From contig JBBRNH010000052.1 of NCBI GenBank assembly GCA_038230415.1, forward strand, positions 1 through 39,550: a stretch of 39,550 nucleotides of DNA, in the 5' to 3' direction. The notes beneath the pieces are model-generated. The model saw nothing but the letters and a program-made list of their open reading frames with translations, had not been told where the DNA came from and searched no databases. Every line of letters starts with the position of its first letter. Positions within the stretch are counted from its first letter, which is position 1. This document shows, piece after piece, positions 32,975 through 39,550 of this stretch. Made by a program: the position numbers and the translations under genes. This DNA comes from JBBRNH01 sp038230415. GTDB taxonomy: Bacteria > Bacteroidota > Bacteroidia > Cytophagales > Spirosomataceae.

Positions 32975-34368
32975 TCAACCAGAGTGCGTTTTCGGGATAA
33001 AACCAACAGCACCAACGCGGGCGGAGCCATGAAAATCAGGAACTGCACAAAAACCGACAAACTCAACAGAATGAGCGCGTTGTGAAGCAGAGCCAGATAA
33101 AACCAGCAACCAATTTCTACGAAGGATGCCCGCGCCACTGCCCGGCTAAACTGCCGGTTGAGCCAAAAAAACCCCGCGCCAATCAGCCAATAAGATACAG
33201 CAACACCAACTAATCCGGCGTTAAAAAACAATTCGCCCGCTACGGGAATCACCTGATCGGGGTGCGCTACGGAACCGTAAATCGCTGAATTGTAAGCTAC
33301 TACGCCACTCGTCTCGCGGAAGGCGCGGCCAACGCCCGGCACCGAATACAGCACCGACGAGAGCAGGGTATTATCGGTCAGGGCGGGGTCAATCTGCAAC
33401 ACGGGCGTTAGCTGATACAGCGAACCAAAATACAGTTGATAGACCATTATCAACGAACCGAGACCGCGCCAGAACGCCCCGGCCAACACTGGCAAATCGG
33501 CCACAGAAAACGTGGTTTGGGAGCGAATCAGGCTAAAAAAGAACACGCCCGCCAGCACCGGCATTGCCAAAACCACAAAAACGGCTTTGTACCGAACGCG
33601 CTGCCCGGCCATGATAGCGGCCAGTAATGCCAGCGTTGGATACAATAAATTAGCCCGGTTGCTGCTCAACGAAGCCGCGACGCAGGCCAGCAACGCCAGC
33701 CCATTTGTCCAGTGCCAGCCGGTTTTGGGCCGAACGGCTGACCAAATTACCAGCACCCCGAACGGCAAAAAACGCGCCCCAACGGTTGCGGCAAAGCCCA
33801 GCGTGCTACCGGCCACGTTCCGGTTGAAGGTCTCTGCCGAAATTTTCAGGATGGCGCGTTGTGCATAGTCAGCCACTGACCCGAATTGGTACGTGATGGC
33901 CCACAGCCCAACGGCCAGAAACACGATGCCCACCCAAATCGAAACGGTTTTTTCAATAACCCATTCGTCTTGATTTTGTGGTGCCGGATTACGGTTTTTA
34001 GTCCATTGCCAGCCCGCCCAAAACGCCAGGAACGCTACGCTGAGAATGGCCGTTTCCCAAACCAACGGGCTGGGTAATCGCTCAAACTTAACCACCTCAT
34101 TACCCGTCATGAGCAACATGACCGGGATGATTACCAACTTATTAAGCCAGATAAACAGCGCAATATTTTTAGGAGTCAGCAACGGGCCATCGGGCTGCAT
34201 AGCCGCGAACCACGCCCGGCCCGCGCCAAACAACACGGGTAACGACAGCAGCAACACCGGGCGGTGGGCCATCGTCAACTCGTTGTAGAGCAGCACCGCC
34301 GTCAACAGGCAACCCAACCAGCCGCCAAGCCAGCCGAAGCCGATTGCCACCCGACGGTTCAGGTTCAT
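32971..34368 (-). CDS. Wzy-like O-antigen/exopolysaccharide repeat-unit polymerase
   Basis: 465 residues with about ten to twelve hydrophobic segments, no signal peptide, and a large loop in the second half (about 300-375) as in Wzy polymerases. The sequence is divergent, as is usual for the family; SSNRANLLYPTLALLAAIM with conserved Arg/Asn and AGELFFNAGLVGVAVSYWLIG fit the oligosaccharide-repeat-unit polymerase group. Its place among glycosyltransferases, a Wzz and a UDP-sugar dehydrogenase supports the call. Start and stop both overlap neighbours by ATGA. Confidence 0.8.
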   Translation of the reverse strand: MNLNRRVAIGFGWLGGWLGCLLTAVLLYNELTMAHRPVLLLSLPVLFGAGRAWFAAMQPDGPLLTPKNIALFIWLNKLVIIPVMLLMTGNEVVKFERLPSPLVWETAILSVAFLAFWAGWQWTKNRNPAPQNQDEWVIEKTVSIWVGIVFLAVGLWAITYQFGSVADYAQRAILKISAETFNRNVAGSTLGFAATVGARFLPFGVLVIWSAVRPKTGWHWTNGLALLACVAASLSSNRANLLYPTLALLAAIMAGQRVRYKAVFVVLAMPVLAGVFFFSLIRSQTTFSVADLPVLAGAFWRGLGSLIMVYQLYFGSLYQLTPVLQIDPALTDNTLLSSVLYSVPGVGRAFRETSGVVAYNSAIYGSVAHPDQVIPVAGELFFNAGLVGVAVSYWLIGAGFFWLNRQFSRAVARASFVEIGCWFYLALLHNALILLSLSVFVQFLIFMAPPALVLLVLSRKRTLVE

Positions 34369-35630
34369 AGCCGGGAATCAACATCGGCCCGATTCCAAAT
34401 ACCTTTTAAATCGAACACCGCCGTTTCGGGGGTGCGCCAGTTGGCGATTGACATGGCCCGGAATTGTTCGTGGGCAACGGCCAACACAATACCGGCATAG
34501 TGGCCCGTTGGCCCGGTAACAAGCTGAATACCAGTTTCCTGCAATACTTCATCAGCGTTGGCCCAGGGGTCAACCACATCCACCGACGCGCCAAACTCGG
34601 TCAGTTCGCGATAGACATCAACCACGCGGGAGTTGCGGATGTCGGGGCAGTTTTCTTTAAACGTAATGCCAAGCAGCAGTACCCGCGCCCCGGCAAGGGT
34701 ATGGCCTTTTTTAATCATGAGCTTCACGAGTTTCCCCGCTACGAAAACGCCCATCTGATCGTTAATCCGCCGACCCGACAGAATTACCTCCGGGTGATAA
34801 CCCAGGCTTTCAGCCTTGTGGGTGAGGTAATACGGATCAACGCCAATGCAATGCCCGCCAACCAAGCCGGGCCTGAACGGCAGGAAATTCCATTTGGTTT
34901 GAGCGGCTGCCAGCACGTCGCCGGTGTCAATATTCATCCGGTCGAAGATCAGCGCGAGTTCATTCATAAACGAGATATTCAGGTCTCGCTGGGCATTCTC
35001 GATAGCTTTGGCAGCTTCGGCCACCCGAATCGACGGGGCGGGGTGCGTACCCGCCGGGATGATGGTTTGGTACAGATCATCAACAAACCGGGCCGCGCCG
35101 GGCGTTGACCCCGATGTTACTTTGATGATCGTGGTGAGGGTACGGAGCGGGTCGCCGGGGCTGATGCGTTCGGGTGAATAGCCCACAAAAAAATCCTGAT
35201 TTAGCCGCAGACCCGACGTTTGTTCCAGCACCGGCACACAGTCTTCTTCGGTGCAACCGGGATACACGGTTGATTCAAAAATCACGACATCACCGGGTTT
35301 CAGATACTGCCCGATGGTTTCCGTAGCGGCCAGCAACAGCCGCAAATCCGGTTTTTTGTTGTGGTCAACGGGCGTTGGCACTGTCACAACAAACACGCTG
35401 CAATCGGCAATGTCATCGGGTTGGTTTGTCAGAGACAGGTGCGGGCTGTGGGCTAAGGTTGCCCCGCCAGCCTGCCGGGTGTGATCGTGACCCTGTTGCA
35501 GGTCGGCCACCCGGCGCGGGTTACTATCATAGCCAACAGTGCGGAAGCGTTTCCCGAACGCGAGTGCCAACGGCCAGCCCACGTAACCTAAACCGATAAC
35601 GGCAATTTTTTCGTCAAGCAGCACTTTCAT
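34365..35630 (-). CDS. tviB: UDP-N-acetylhexosamine 6-dehydrogenase (TviB/WbpO-type)
   Basis: 421 residues, normal length. It oxidises C6 of a UDP-HexNAc to a uronic acid in two NAD-dependent steps. Seen: Rossmann motif VIGLGYVGWPLA, TVPTPVDHNKKPDL, ESTVYPGCTEE, the YSPERISPGD segment, Lys208 and Asn212 in the central helix, and catalytic Cys261 in VGGHCIGVDPYYLTHKAE. The C-terminal domain holds LLGITFKENCPDIRNSRV. The TviB/WbpO group (GlcNAc or GalNAc) fits better than UDP-glucose dehydrogenase; exact substrate uncertain. A glycan rich in acidic amino sugars is implied. Confidence 0.88.
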   Translation of the reverse strand: MKVLLDEKIAVIGLGYVGWPLALAFGKRFRTVGYDSNPRRVADLQQGHDHTRQAGGATLAHSPHLSLTNQPDDIADCSVFVVTVPTPVDHNKKPDLRLLLAATETIGQYLKPGDVVIFESTVYPGCTEEDCVPVLEQTSGLRLNQDFFVGYSPERISPGDPLRTLTTIIKVTSGSTPGAARFVDDLYQTIIPAGTHPAPSIRVAEAAKAIENAQRDLNISFMNELALIFDRMNIDTGDVLAAAQTKWNFLPFRPGLVGGHCIGVDPYYLTHKAESLGYHPEVILSGRRINDQMGVFVAGKLVKLMIKKGHTLAGARVLLLGITFKENCPDIRNSRVVDVYRELTEFGASVDVVDPWANADEVLQETGIQLVTGPTGHYAGIVLAVAHEQFRAMSIANWRTPETAVFDLKGIWNRADVDSRL

Positions 35631-35847
35631 ACTGAAACGAGACCGTTTGAATCAATGTAGCAGCGAACTCAATAACAGTTTCTGCCTGCTCACGGGTCAC
35701 AGTCGGAAAGCCTTCCAGAAAATCGCCCAATGAACTAACCTCTAAATAATCAAACAAGGTGCTGATTGCCACGCGAGTACCAGCAAAAGCGGGAGTGCCG
35801 CCCAGAATTTCAGGGTCAATAACAATGACTTCTTTTATGATCAACAT
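35614..35847 (-). CDS. DUF433 family protein (antitoxin-like)
   Basis: 77 residues from the ATG at 35845-35847. The text VIDPEILGGTPAFAGTRVAISTLFDYLE is the DUF433 signature, a small winged-helix-like domain often found as antitoxin to a PIN-like DUF5615 toxin. No toxin gene is adjacent: the last 17 bases overlap the dehydrogenase gene instead, and Wzz is 43 bases upstream. It may be an orphan antitoxin or a regulator kept within the polysaccharide operon. An earlier ATG at 35883 adds 12 residues that do not match the family. Confidence 0.8.
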   Translation of the reverse strand: MLIIKEVIVIDPEILGGTPAFAGTRVAISTLFDYLEVSSLGDFLEGFPTVTREQAETVIEFAATLIQTVSFQYESAA

Positions 35848-35890
35848 AGCGTGTTGTATTTGTTCATAGATAAAGGTAATCAATGAATCA

Positions 35891-36922
35891 TCAGGTGCTT
35901 TCCTGTCCGTTTTTTTTTATCGTCAGTAACAACCAACCGGCTCCCAGCACTAATCCGGCCAATCCAAAAACCGCCGTAATCAACAGCCGTCGGGGAGACG
36001 TTCGGCGGGGCAGCACCACGGGCGGCTCCAGCACATTCAGCACGGGTTTGGCTTCCTGCATCCGTAACTGCGCCCGCTCAAAATCAAGGGTCAGCTGGGC
36101 GTTGAGTTGCTCGGCCAATGCCAGGTTGTCGGCCAATTTTTTGTTTTCCTGGCGGGCCACCTGCGTCACCACGTAGCGGTTGGCATCCTGATAGGCTGAC
36201 CACAACTGCAACGCCCGTTCGTACCGACGCTGACTGTCTCGCTGCCGATTGGTGAGGTACTCAACGTCCTGCCGGGCTTTTTGGGTGCGATAGGCCGTTA
36301 CGTACTGCCGCAAATAGGCAATGCCAATCTGCGCCACCCGCGCCGATACCCGTGCGTCGGGCATCTCGACCTGCATCACCAGCACCCCCGACTGTTTGTC
36401 AATATCGGCCCGGATTCGTTTCCGTACATCCATCAGTAAATCATCCTGTTCGGTGGTCAGGACCAGGAGTTTACCCTCGGCGATCGGTAAAATCGGTTGC
36501 GGTGGCCGATTGGCGAATGGCAATGCGGTCTGAAATCCGGTGGGTTTGGTCAGTAATGAAAACAACGACGGAAATTTTTCGCCCGTGACGGTCTCAACCG
36601 GCTGCTGCAATACGTGGAGCAGAAACGGGCGGCTTTCCAGCACGTCGGGGTATAAATCAGGGCGCACGGCTTCGGGTTCAGTGGCATCGGCAATGTCAAT
36701 ACCGGCGATCTCGGCCAAGGCCCCGAACTGTTGCAACCCCATCGCCGATTTCGCGCTGAACTCCGGCAACAGCCGCACCTGCGCCTGGTATTCGTTCGGC
36801 ATCAGCCACGAAAGTCCGTAGCCCAGCGCAGCCGCACCTATCGTTGCCAGCAACATAAACAACCACGATTGGGCCAGTAAGCGCAGGTTGTTGGGGTTAA
36901 TAAAAGTCGGTGGTAGTGTCAA
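35891..36922 (-). CDS. Wzz-type polysaccharide chain-length determinant
   Basis: About 343 residues. Two membrane helices flank a large periplasmic part: one at about residues 18-40 (SWLFMLLATIGAAALGYGL) and one near the C-terminus (LLITAVFGLAGLVLGAGWLLL). The centre is helical and coiled (about 190-280), and PPVVLPRRTSPRR precedes the second helix, matching the Pro-rich P-x2-P-x4-S/P-x-RP motif of Wzz. It sets polymer length with Wzy; no kinase domain (Wzc) is fused. Start choice: an in-frame GTG at 36991 lies within the ompA terminator and upstream of a promoter, so a TTG at 36920-36922 is preferred; a CTG at 36931 is also possible. Confidence 0.82.
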   Translation of the reverse strand: MTLPPTFINPNNLRLLAQSWLFMLLATIGAAALGYGLSWLMPNEYQAQVRLLPEFSAKSAMGLQQFGALAEIAGIDIADATEPEAVRPDLYPDVLESRPFLLHVLQQPVETVTGEKFPSLFSLLTKPTGFQTALPFANRPPQPILPIAEGKLLVLTTEQDDLLMDVRKRIRADIDKQSGVLVMQVEMPDARVSARVAQIGIAYLRQYVTAYRTQKARQDVEYLTNRQRDSQRRYERALQLWSAYQDANRYVVTQVARQENKKLADNLALAEQLNAQLTLDFERAQLRMQEAKPVLNVLEPPVVLPRRTSPRRLLITAVFGLAGLVLGAGWLLLTIKKNGQEST

Positions 36923-36952
36923 CGTTGGCAGTTTCGTATTTCGGTGGTTGCG

Positions 36953-36983
36953 TAAAGCTACACAACCCGCCAAAAACAACAAA
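36953..36983 (-). promoter_or_regulatory. Putative promoter of the Wzz-led polysaccharide operon
   Basis: Minus-strand TAGCTTTA (36953-36960, one base off TAnnTTTG) has a TTTG (36980-36983) exactly 19 bases upstream, the same spacing as in the ompA promoter. The TTTG lies within the ompA terminator stem. Transcription would start near 36946, about 24 bases before the preferred wzz start. Confidence 0.5.
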
Positions 36984-37012
36984 CCCCGCACCTGAAGTCA
37001 GGGCGGGGTTTG
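36972..37012 (-). terminator. Rho-independent terminator of ompA
   Basis: caaaccccgc (36980-36989) pairs with gcggggtttg (37003-37012), with a further inner cct/agg pairing. The minus strand continues ttgtttttgg. It lies 23 bases after the ompA stop. Confidence 0.8.
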
Positions 37013-37035
37013 CTATCAATGAAACTGGAAATCGC

Positions 37036-38496
37036 TTACGGAATCAGTTTGATCTCGACCCGGCGATTGCGCTGCAAGCCCGGTGCGGTCACGTCTCCAA
37101 TGGGCTTGAACGAGCCGAAGTAATCAATCAGCAGTCGGCTTGGGTCATTCAGACCGGCCCGCACAAGGTACTGCCGAACGGCCTCAACCCGGCGACGCGA
37201 CAGGGCCACGTTGTACTTGTCGGTAGCCCGGCGGTCGGCGTGACCGGCGAGTTGCAGGCGGCACTGCGTTTTGTTCATTAACTCAACCACTTTGTTGAGC
37301 AAATCCTGATACTGCGGCTTGATGATGTTCTTGTCGGTATCGAACTCTACGTTAGCGAAGATCTCGGCGCAGGCGATACCGGGCAGAGCCGCGCTCACAT
37401 ACTTGTCGAAGTCAATGGCTTCACCGGCTCCTGACACGATGCTACCGGCGGGTGTATTGGGCTGACGGTCGAAATAGTCGGACACACCGTCGTTATCGGT
37501 ATCGGTCAACAGGCGGGGGTCAATATCTTTGGGCCGGTTGGCTTTGGCTACCGAGTCAATCTGCGCCAGGGTCAGAATAACCGGCGGCTTGAGCAACAGT
37601 TTCGGATCAGTCCAGCGCAGGTGATAGGTACCGAGCGTGGTGTCATACTCCCACTTGCCGTTCACTTTCTTGGCACTAATGGCATTCTTACCTAACTTAT
37701 AGGTCAGCATCACGGCTCCGTATCCGTATTTGTCTAAGGCCGACAGACCGCGTTTTACGGGCGTGTTATCAAAACTACCACGCGTACCACCGTTGTCAAA
37801 CACACTCGATGCGTCGCCACCGATGGTAGCGTCTAAGCGGTCTGTATTAACGTGGTTGACGCGGAAGTCCAGACCGAGGTCAAAACGTGGCGTGACTTCG
37901 TAGTGAACAGCGAGACCTAATGGAATAGCCCAGTCTTTCTCGAAACGGGCGTTCCGCACCGAACCGTCGCCGGGGTTATTTTTGGTGTAGCGACGAACCC
38001 GGCCCGTACCCAACTCATACGCCGTTGATTTGAAGAACGTTACGCCGATACCCGTGTAGGCATCAATTTTCCAGCGTTTCATTTTATTTACACCAATGAG
38101 CAGACTTTTCAGGTTCACGCTGCCGGTGATAGTGGGCTGCACGGTGGTTCCCCGGAAGTATGACGAATAAATCCGGCGTTTCATGCCACGCAGGGTGCCA
38201 GCCTGTATGTCAAACTGCAACCCAAACAGGTGGGATAATTGCTTGCCTACCGCGGCCCCAACCATAAACGTACCGCGCTCGCTGGCACTGTTCTGGTTGT
38301 TAAGCCCAACCGGATAAAAATCGTATTCACGCAGATCGCCAAAAAATTGCTGACCGCCTGCCTGAAATGATACCGACCAGGTATTGAGTTTGGTAGGCCC
38401 TTCATAAGTGGCCTTCGGGTTGTATTGTGCGTAGGCGTTCGCCGAAATCAGCATTCCCAAACCGATTGCCTTTGCTAAAAGGGATACTTTGTTCAT
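37036..38496 (-). CDS. OmpA-family outer-membrane protein
   Basis: 486 residues from the ATG at 38494-38496, with a signal peptide (MNKVSLLAKAIGLGMLISANAYA|Q). An N-terminal beta-barrel (about 25-285, e.g. FGLQFDIQAGTLRG, YTGIGVTFFKS, LDFRVNHVNTDRL) is joined by a linker with a thrombospondin type-3 calcium repeat (DTDNDGVSDYFDRQPNTPAG) to a C-terminal OmpA peptidoglycan-binding domain (NVEFDTDKNIIKPQYQ, LAGHADRRATDKYNVALSRRR, QRNRRVEI). It tethers the outer membrane to the cell wall. It has a strong promoter, a ~100-base leader and a terminator, so it is monocistronic. A longer in-frame start at 38574 lies in the leader and is rejected. Confidence 0.93.
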   Translation of the reverse strand: MNKVSLLAKAIGLGMLISANAYAQYNPKATYEGPTKLNTWSVSFQAGGQQFFGDLREYDFYPVGLNNQNSASERGTFMVGAAVGKQLSHLFGLQFDIQAGTLRGMKRRIYSSYFRGTTVQPTITGSVNLKSLLIGVNKMKRWKIDAYTGIGVTFFKSTAYELGTGRVRRYTKNNPGDGSVRNARFEKDWAIPLGLAVHYEVTPRFDLGLDFRVNHVNTDRLDATIGGDASSVFDNGGTRGSFDNTPVKRGLSALDKYGYGAVMLTYKLGKNAISAKKVNGKWEYDTTLGTYHLRWTDPKLLLKPPVILTLAQIDSVAKANRPKDIDPRLLTDTDNDGVSDYFDRQPNTPAGSIVSGAGEAIDFDKYVSAALPGIACAEIFANVEFDTDKNIIKPQYQDLLNKVVELMNKTQCRLQLAGHADRRATDKYNVALSRRRVEAVRQYLVRAGLNDPSRLLIDYFGSFKPIGDVTAPGLQRNRRVEIKLIP

Positions 38497-38599
38497 GTTT
38501 TTCAGGTTATTGTGTAACAGACGTTCTGAAGGTTGTTTTGCGCTTAACTCGGTTTGTGTAACTGGATGTTGCAATCCGAAACAATCTAACCATTGGGCG

Positions 38600-38630
38600 C
38601 AAAACTATGTGTTTTTGCCAACTTGACAAA
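38600..38630 (-). promoter_or_regulatory. Promoter of ompA
   Basis: Minus-strand TAGTTTTG (38600-38607) is a perfect TAnnTTTG, and TTTG (38627-38630) lies 19 bases upstream: a near-ideal Bacteroidota promoter. It predicts a leader of about 97 nucleotides. Confidence 0.8.
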
Positions 38631-38691
38631 CAAGATTCACTTTCCATTGTTCGATATGCCCTTTAAATCTCCGCAACGGGCCAGCAGGTTG

Positions 38692-39550
38692 CTACAATCG
38701 CTGCATTAACCGGGGAATCAGTGCGTTTTTCCAGGGTGTGTAATCCCCGGCTGCAATGTGTTCCCGCGCCTGACGAATCAGCCACAAATAAAACGTTAAG
38801 TTTTGCAAACTGGCAATCTGCGCCCCTAAAATTTCCTCTGATTTGATTAAATGGCGCAAATACGCTTTGGTATAGTGTTGACTGGCGTAGGTAGCAAGCC
38901 CGGCATCAACCGGGCTGAAATCGGTCTGCCACTTCTCATTTTTTATGTTGATAGTGCCTTCCGTTGTGAATAACAGGCCGTGCCGGGCGTTGCGGGTGGG
39001 CATCACACAGTCAAACATATCTATGCCTAACCCAATCGCTTCTAAAATGTTAGCCGGTGTTCCCACGCCCATCAGGTAACGCGGCTTGTTGGCGGGCAAA
39101 ATTTGGTTCACTACCTCAATCATCGCATACATTTCGTCGGCAGGTTCGCCAACGGCCAGCCCGCCAATGGCATTACCCGCCCGATTTTTGTTCGCCACAA
39201 AGTCCGCCGATTCCATCCGCAAATCGGTGTAGGTACTGCCCTGCACAATCGGGAACAGCGTTTGCCCGTACTCATAATGCGGCTCGGTGCTATCGAACCG
39301 GGTAATGCAACGGTCTAACCAGCGATGCGTCATCGCTAAGGAGCGTTTGGCGTAATCGTACTCGCAGGGGTAGGGCGTACACTCGTCAAAAGCCATGATA
39401 ATATCGGCCCCGATGGTACGCTGAATGTCCATCACGGCTTCGGGCGTGAACACGTGCGGGGAGCCGTCTATGTGCGACTGAAACGTTACGCCCGCTTCGG
39501 TAATCTTGCGCGTCTGCGAGAGTGAATACACCTGATACCCCCCCGAATCG
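38692..39550 (-). CDS. tgt: Queuine tRNA-guanine transglycosylase (5' end beyond the window), zinc cysteines absent
   Basis: The frame runs in from the right edge (its first visible codons read DSGGYQVYSLS, a TGT hallmark) to the stop at 38692; about 285 residues are visible. The enzyme exchanges guanine for a queuosine precursor in tRNAs with GUN anticodons. Also seen: FQSHIDGSPHVFTPE, AFDECTPYPCEYDYA, PIVQGSTYTDLR, GGLAVGEP, RYLMGVGTPANILEA and the nucleophile segment DMFDCVMPTRNARHG. The C-terminal Zn site, normally CxCxxC followed by the YxxAYLRHL helix, reads GLATYASQHYTKAYLRHL, with none of the three cysteines. The GTG at 39529-39531 is internal, not a start. Confidence 0.93.
   Translation of the reverse strand, partial: DSGGYQVYSLSQTRKITEAGVTFQSHIDGSPHVFTPEAVMDIQRTIGADIIMAFDECTPYPCEYDYAKRSLAMTHRWLDRCITRFDSTEPHYEYGQTLFPIVQGSTYTDLRMESADFVANKNRAGNAIGGLAVGEPADEMYAMIEVVNQILPANKPRYLMGVGTPANILEAIGLGIDMFDCVMPTRNARHGLLFTTEGTINIKNEKWQTDFSPVDAGLATYASQHYTKAYLRHLIKSEEILGAQIASLQNLTFYLWLIRQAREHIAAGDYTPWKNALIPRLMQRL

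Noticed and set aside
36923..36991. GTG start for the Wzz gene
   Set aside because: It lies within the loop of the ompA terminator and upstream of the likely promoter; a later non-ATG start is more plausible.
1..39550. CRISPR array or cas genes
   Set aside because: No regularly spaced direct repeats with unique spacers and no Cas-like protein; the repeats seen are isolated stem-loops.

Overview
The window looks like a chromosomal segment of a Bacteroidota bacterium of the Cytophagales, most like Spirosoma and its relatives. The signs are: promoters with the TAnnTTTG -7 element typical of the phylum, start sites with little Shine-Dalgarno sequence, an integrase of the Bacteroidota Arm-DNA-binding/SAM-like type, an OmpA protein with a thrombospondin type-3 linker, and intergenic stem-loop repeats. 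The assignment rests on recalled family resemblance, not on a database search. The backbone is moderately GC-rich; one cassette (13.9-16.1 kb) is strikingly AT-rich.

Region 1 (1-3.63 kb) is the integrase-proximal end of an integrated element inserted at the 3' end of tRNA-Cys(GCA). It holds a tyrosine recombinase, a PemK/MazF-like toxin with a probable antitoxin, an unrecognised 299-residue protein and the start of an IS630-type transposase. The far end of the element lies outside the window. Region 2 (3.7-8.5 kb) is core: ribosomal protein S1 (rpsA), a conserved HNH protein, smpB, an OmpH/Skp-like chaperone and a small membrane protein, plus a 550-base gap with terminator-like hairpins. Region 3 (8.5-13.8 kb) holds two divergent penicillin-acylase-family Ntn hydrolases and a periplasmic thioredoxin. 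Region 4 (13.9-16.1 kb) is the AT-rich cassette: a Dam/DpnM-type adenine methyltransferase and a PD-(D/E)XK-type protein, very probably a type II restriction-modification pair. Region 5 is uvrA, which carries two different palindromic repeats inserted in frame.

Region 6 (19.3-39.5 kb) is mostly envelope and glycan functions. It has a small outer-membrane-like protein, a secreted SGNH hydrolase, and an MBOAT plus AlgX/AlgJ-like pair for polysaccharide O-acetylation. Next come a DegT-type aminotransferase and a PglD/NeuD-type acetyltransferase (PglE/PglD-like), then an SPFH protein with four N-terminal repeats. A tightly coupled polysaccharide operon runs leftward: Wzz, DUF433, UDP-sugar dehydrogenase, Wzy-like polymerase, GT4, a GT2-GT4 fusion and a GT4-PglC-type fusion. 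OmpA and the 3' part of tgt close the window. The PglC/PglD/PglE set suggests a diacetylbacillosamine-like first sugar, but no PglF-type dehydratase, Wzx flippase or Wza/Wzc export gene is present here.

The observations most worth following are the two in-frame palindromic insertions in uvrA (similar in concept to Rickettsia palindromic elements), the vault-like repeat/SPFH/coiled-coil architecture of the 647-residue protein, the loss of the zinc cysteines in tgt, and several different stem-loop repeat families at gene ends.
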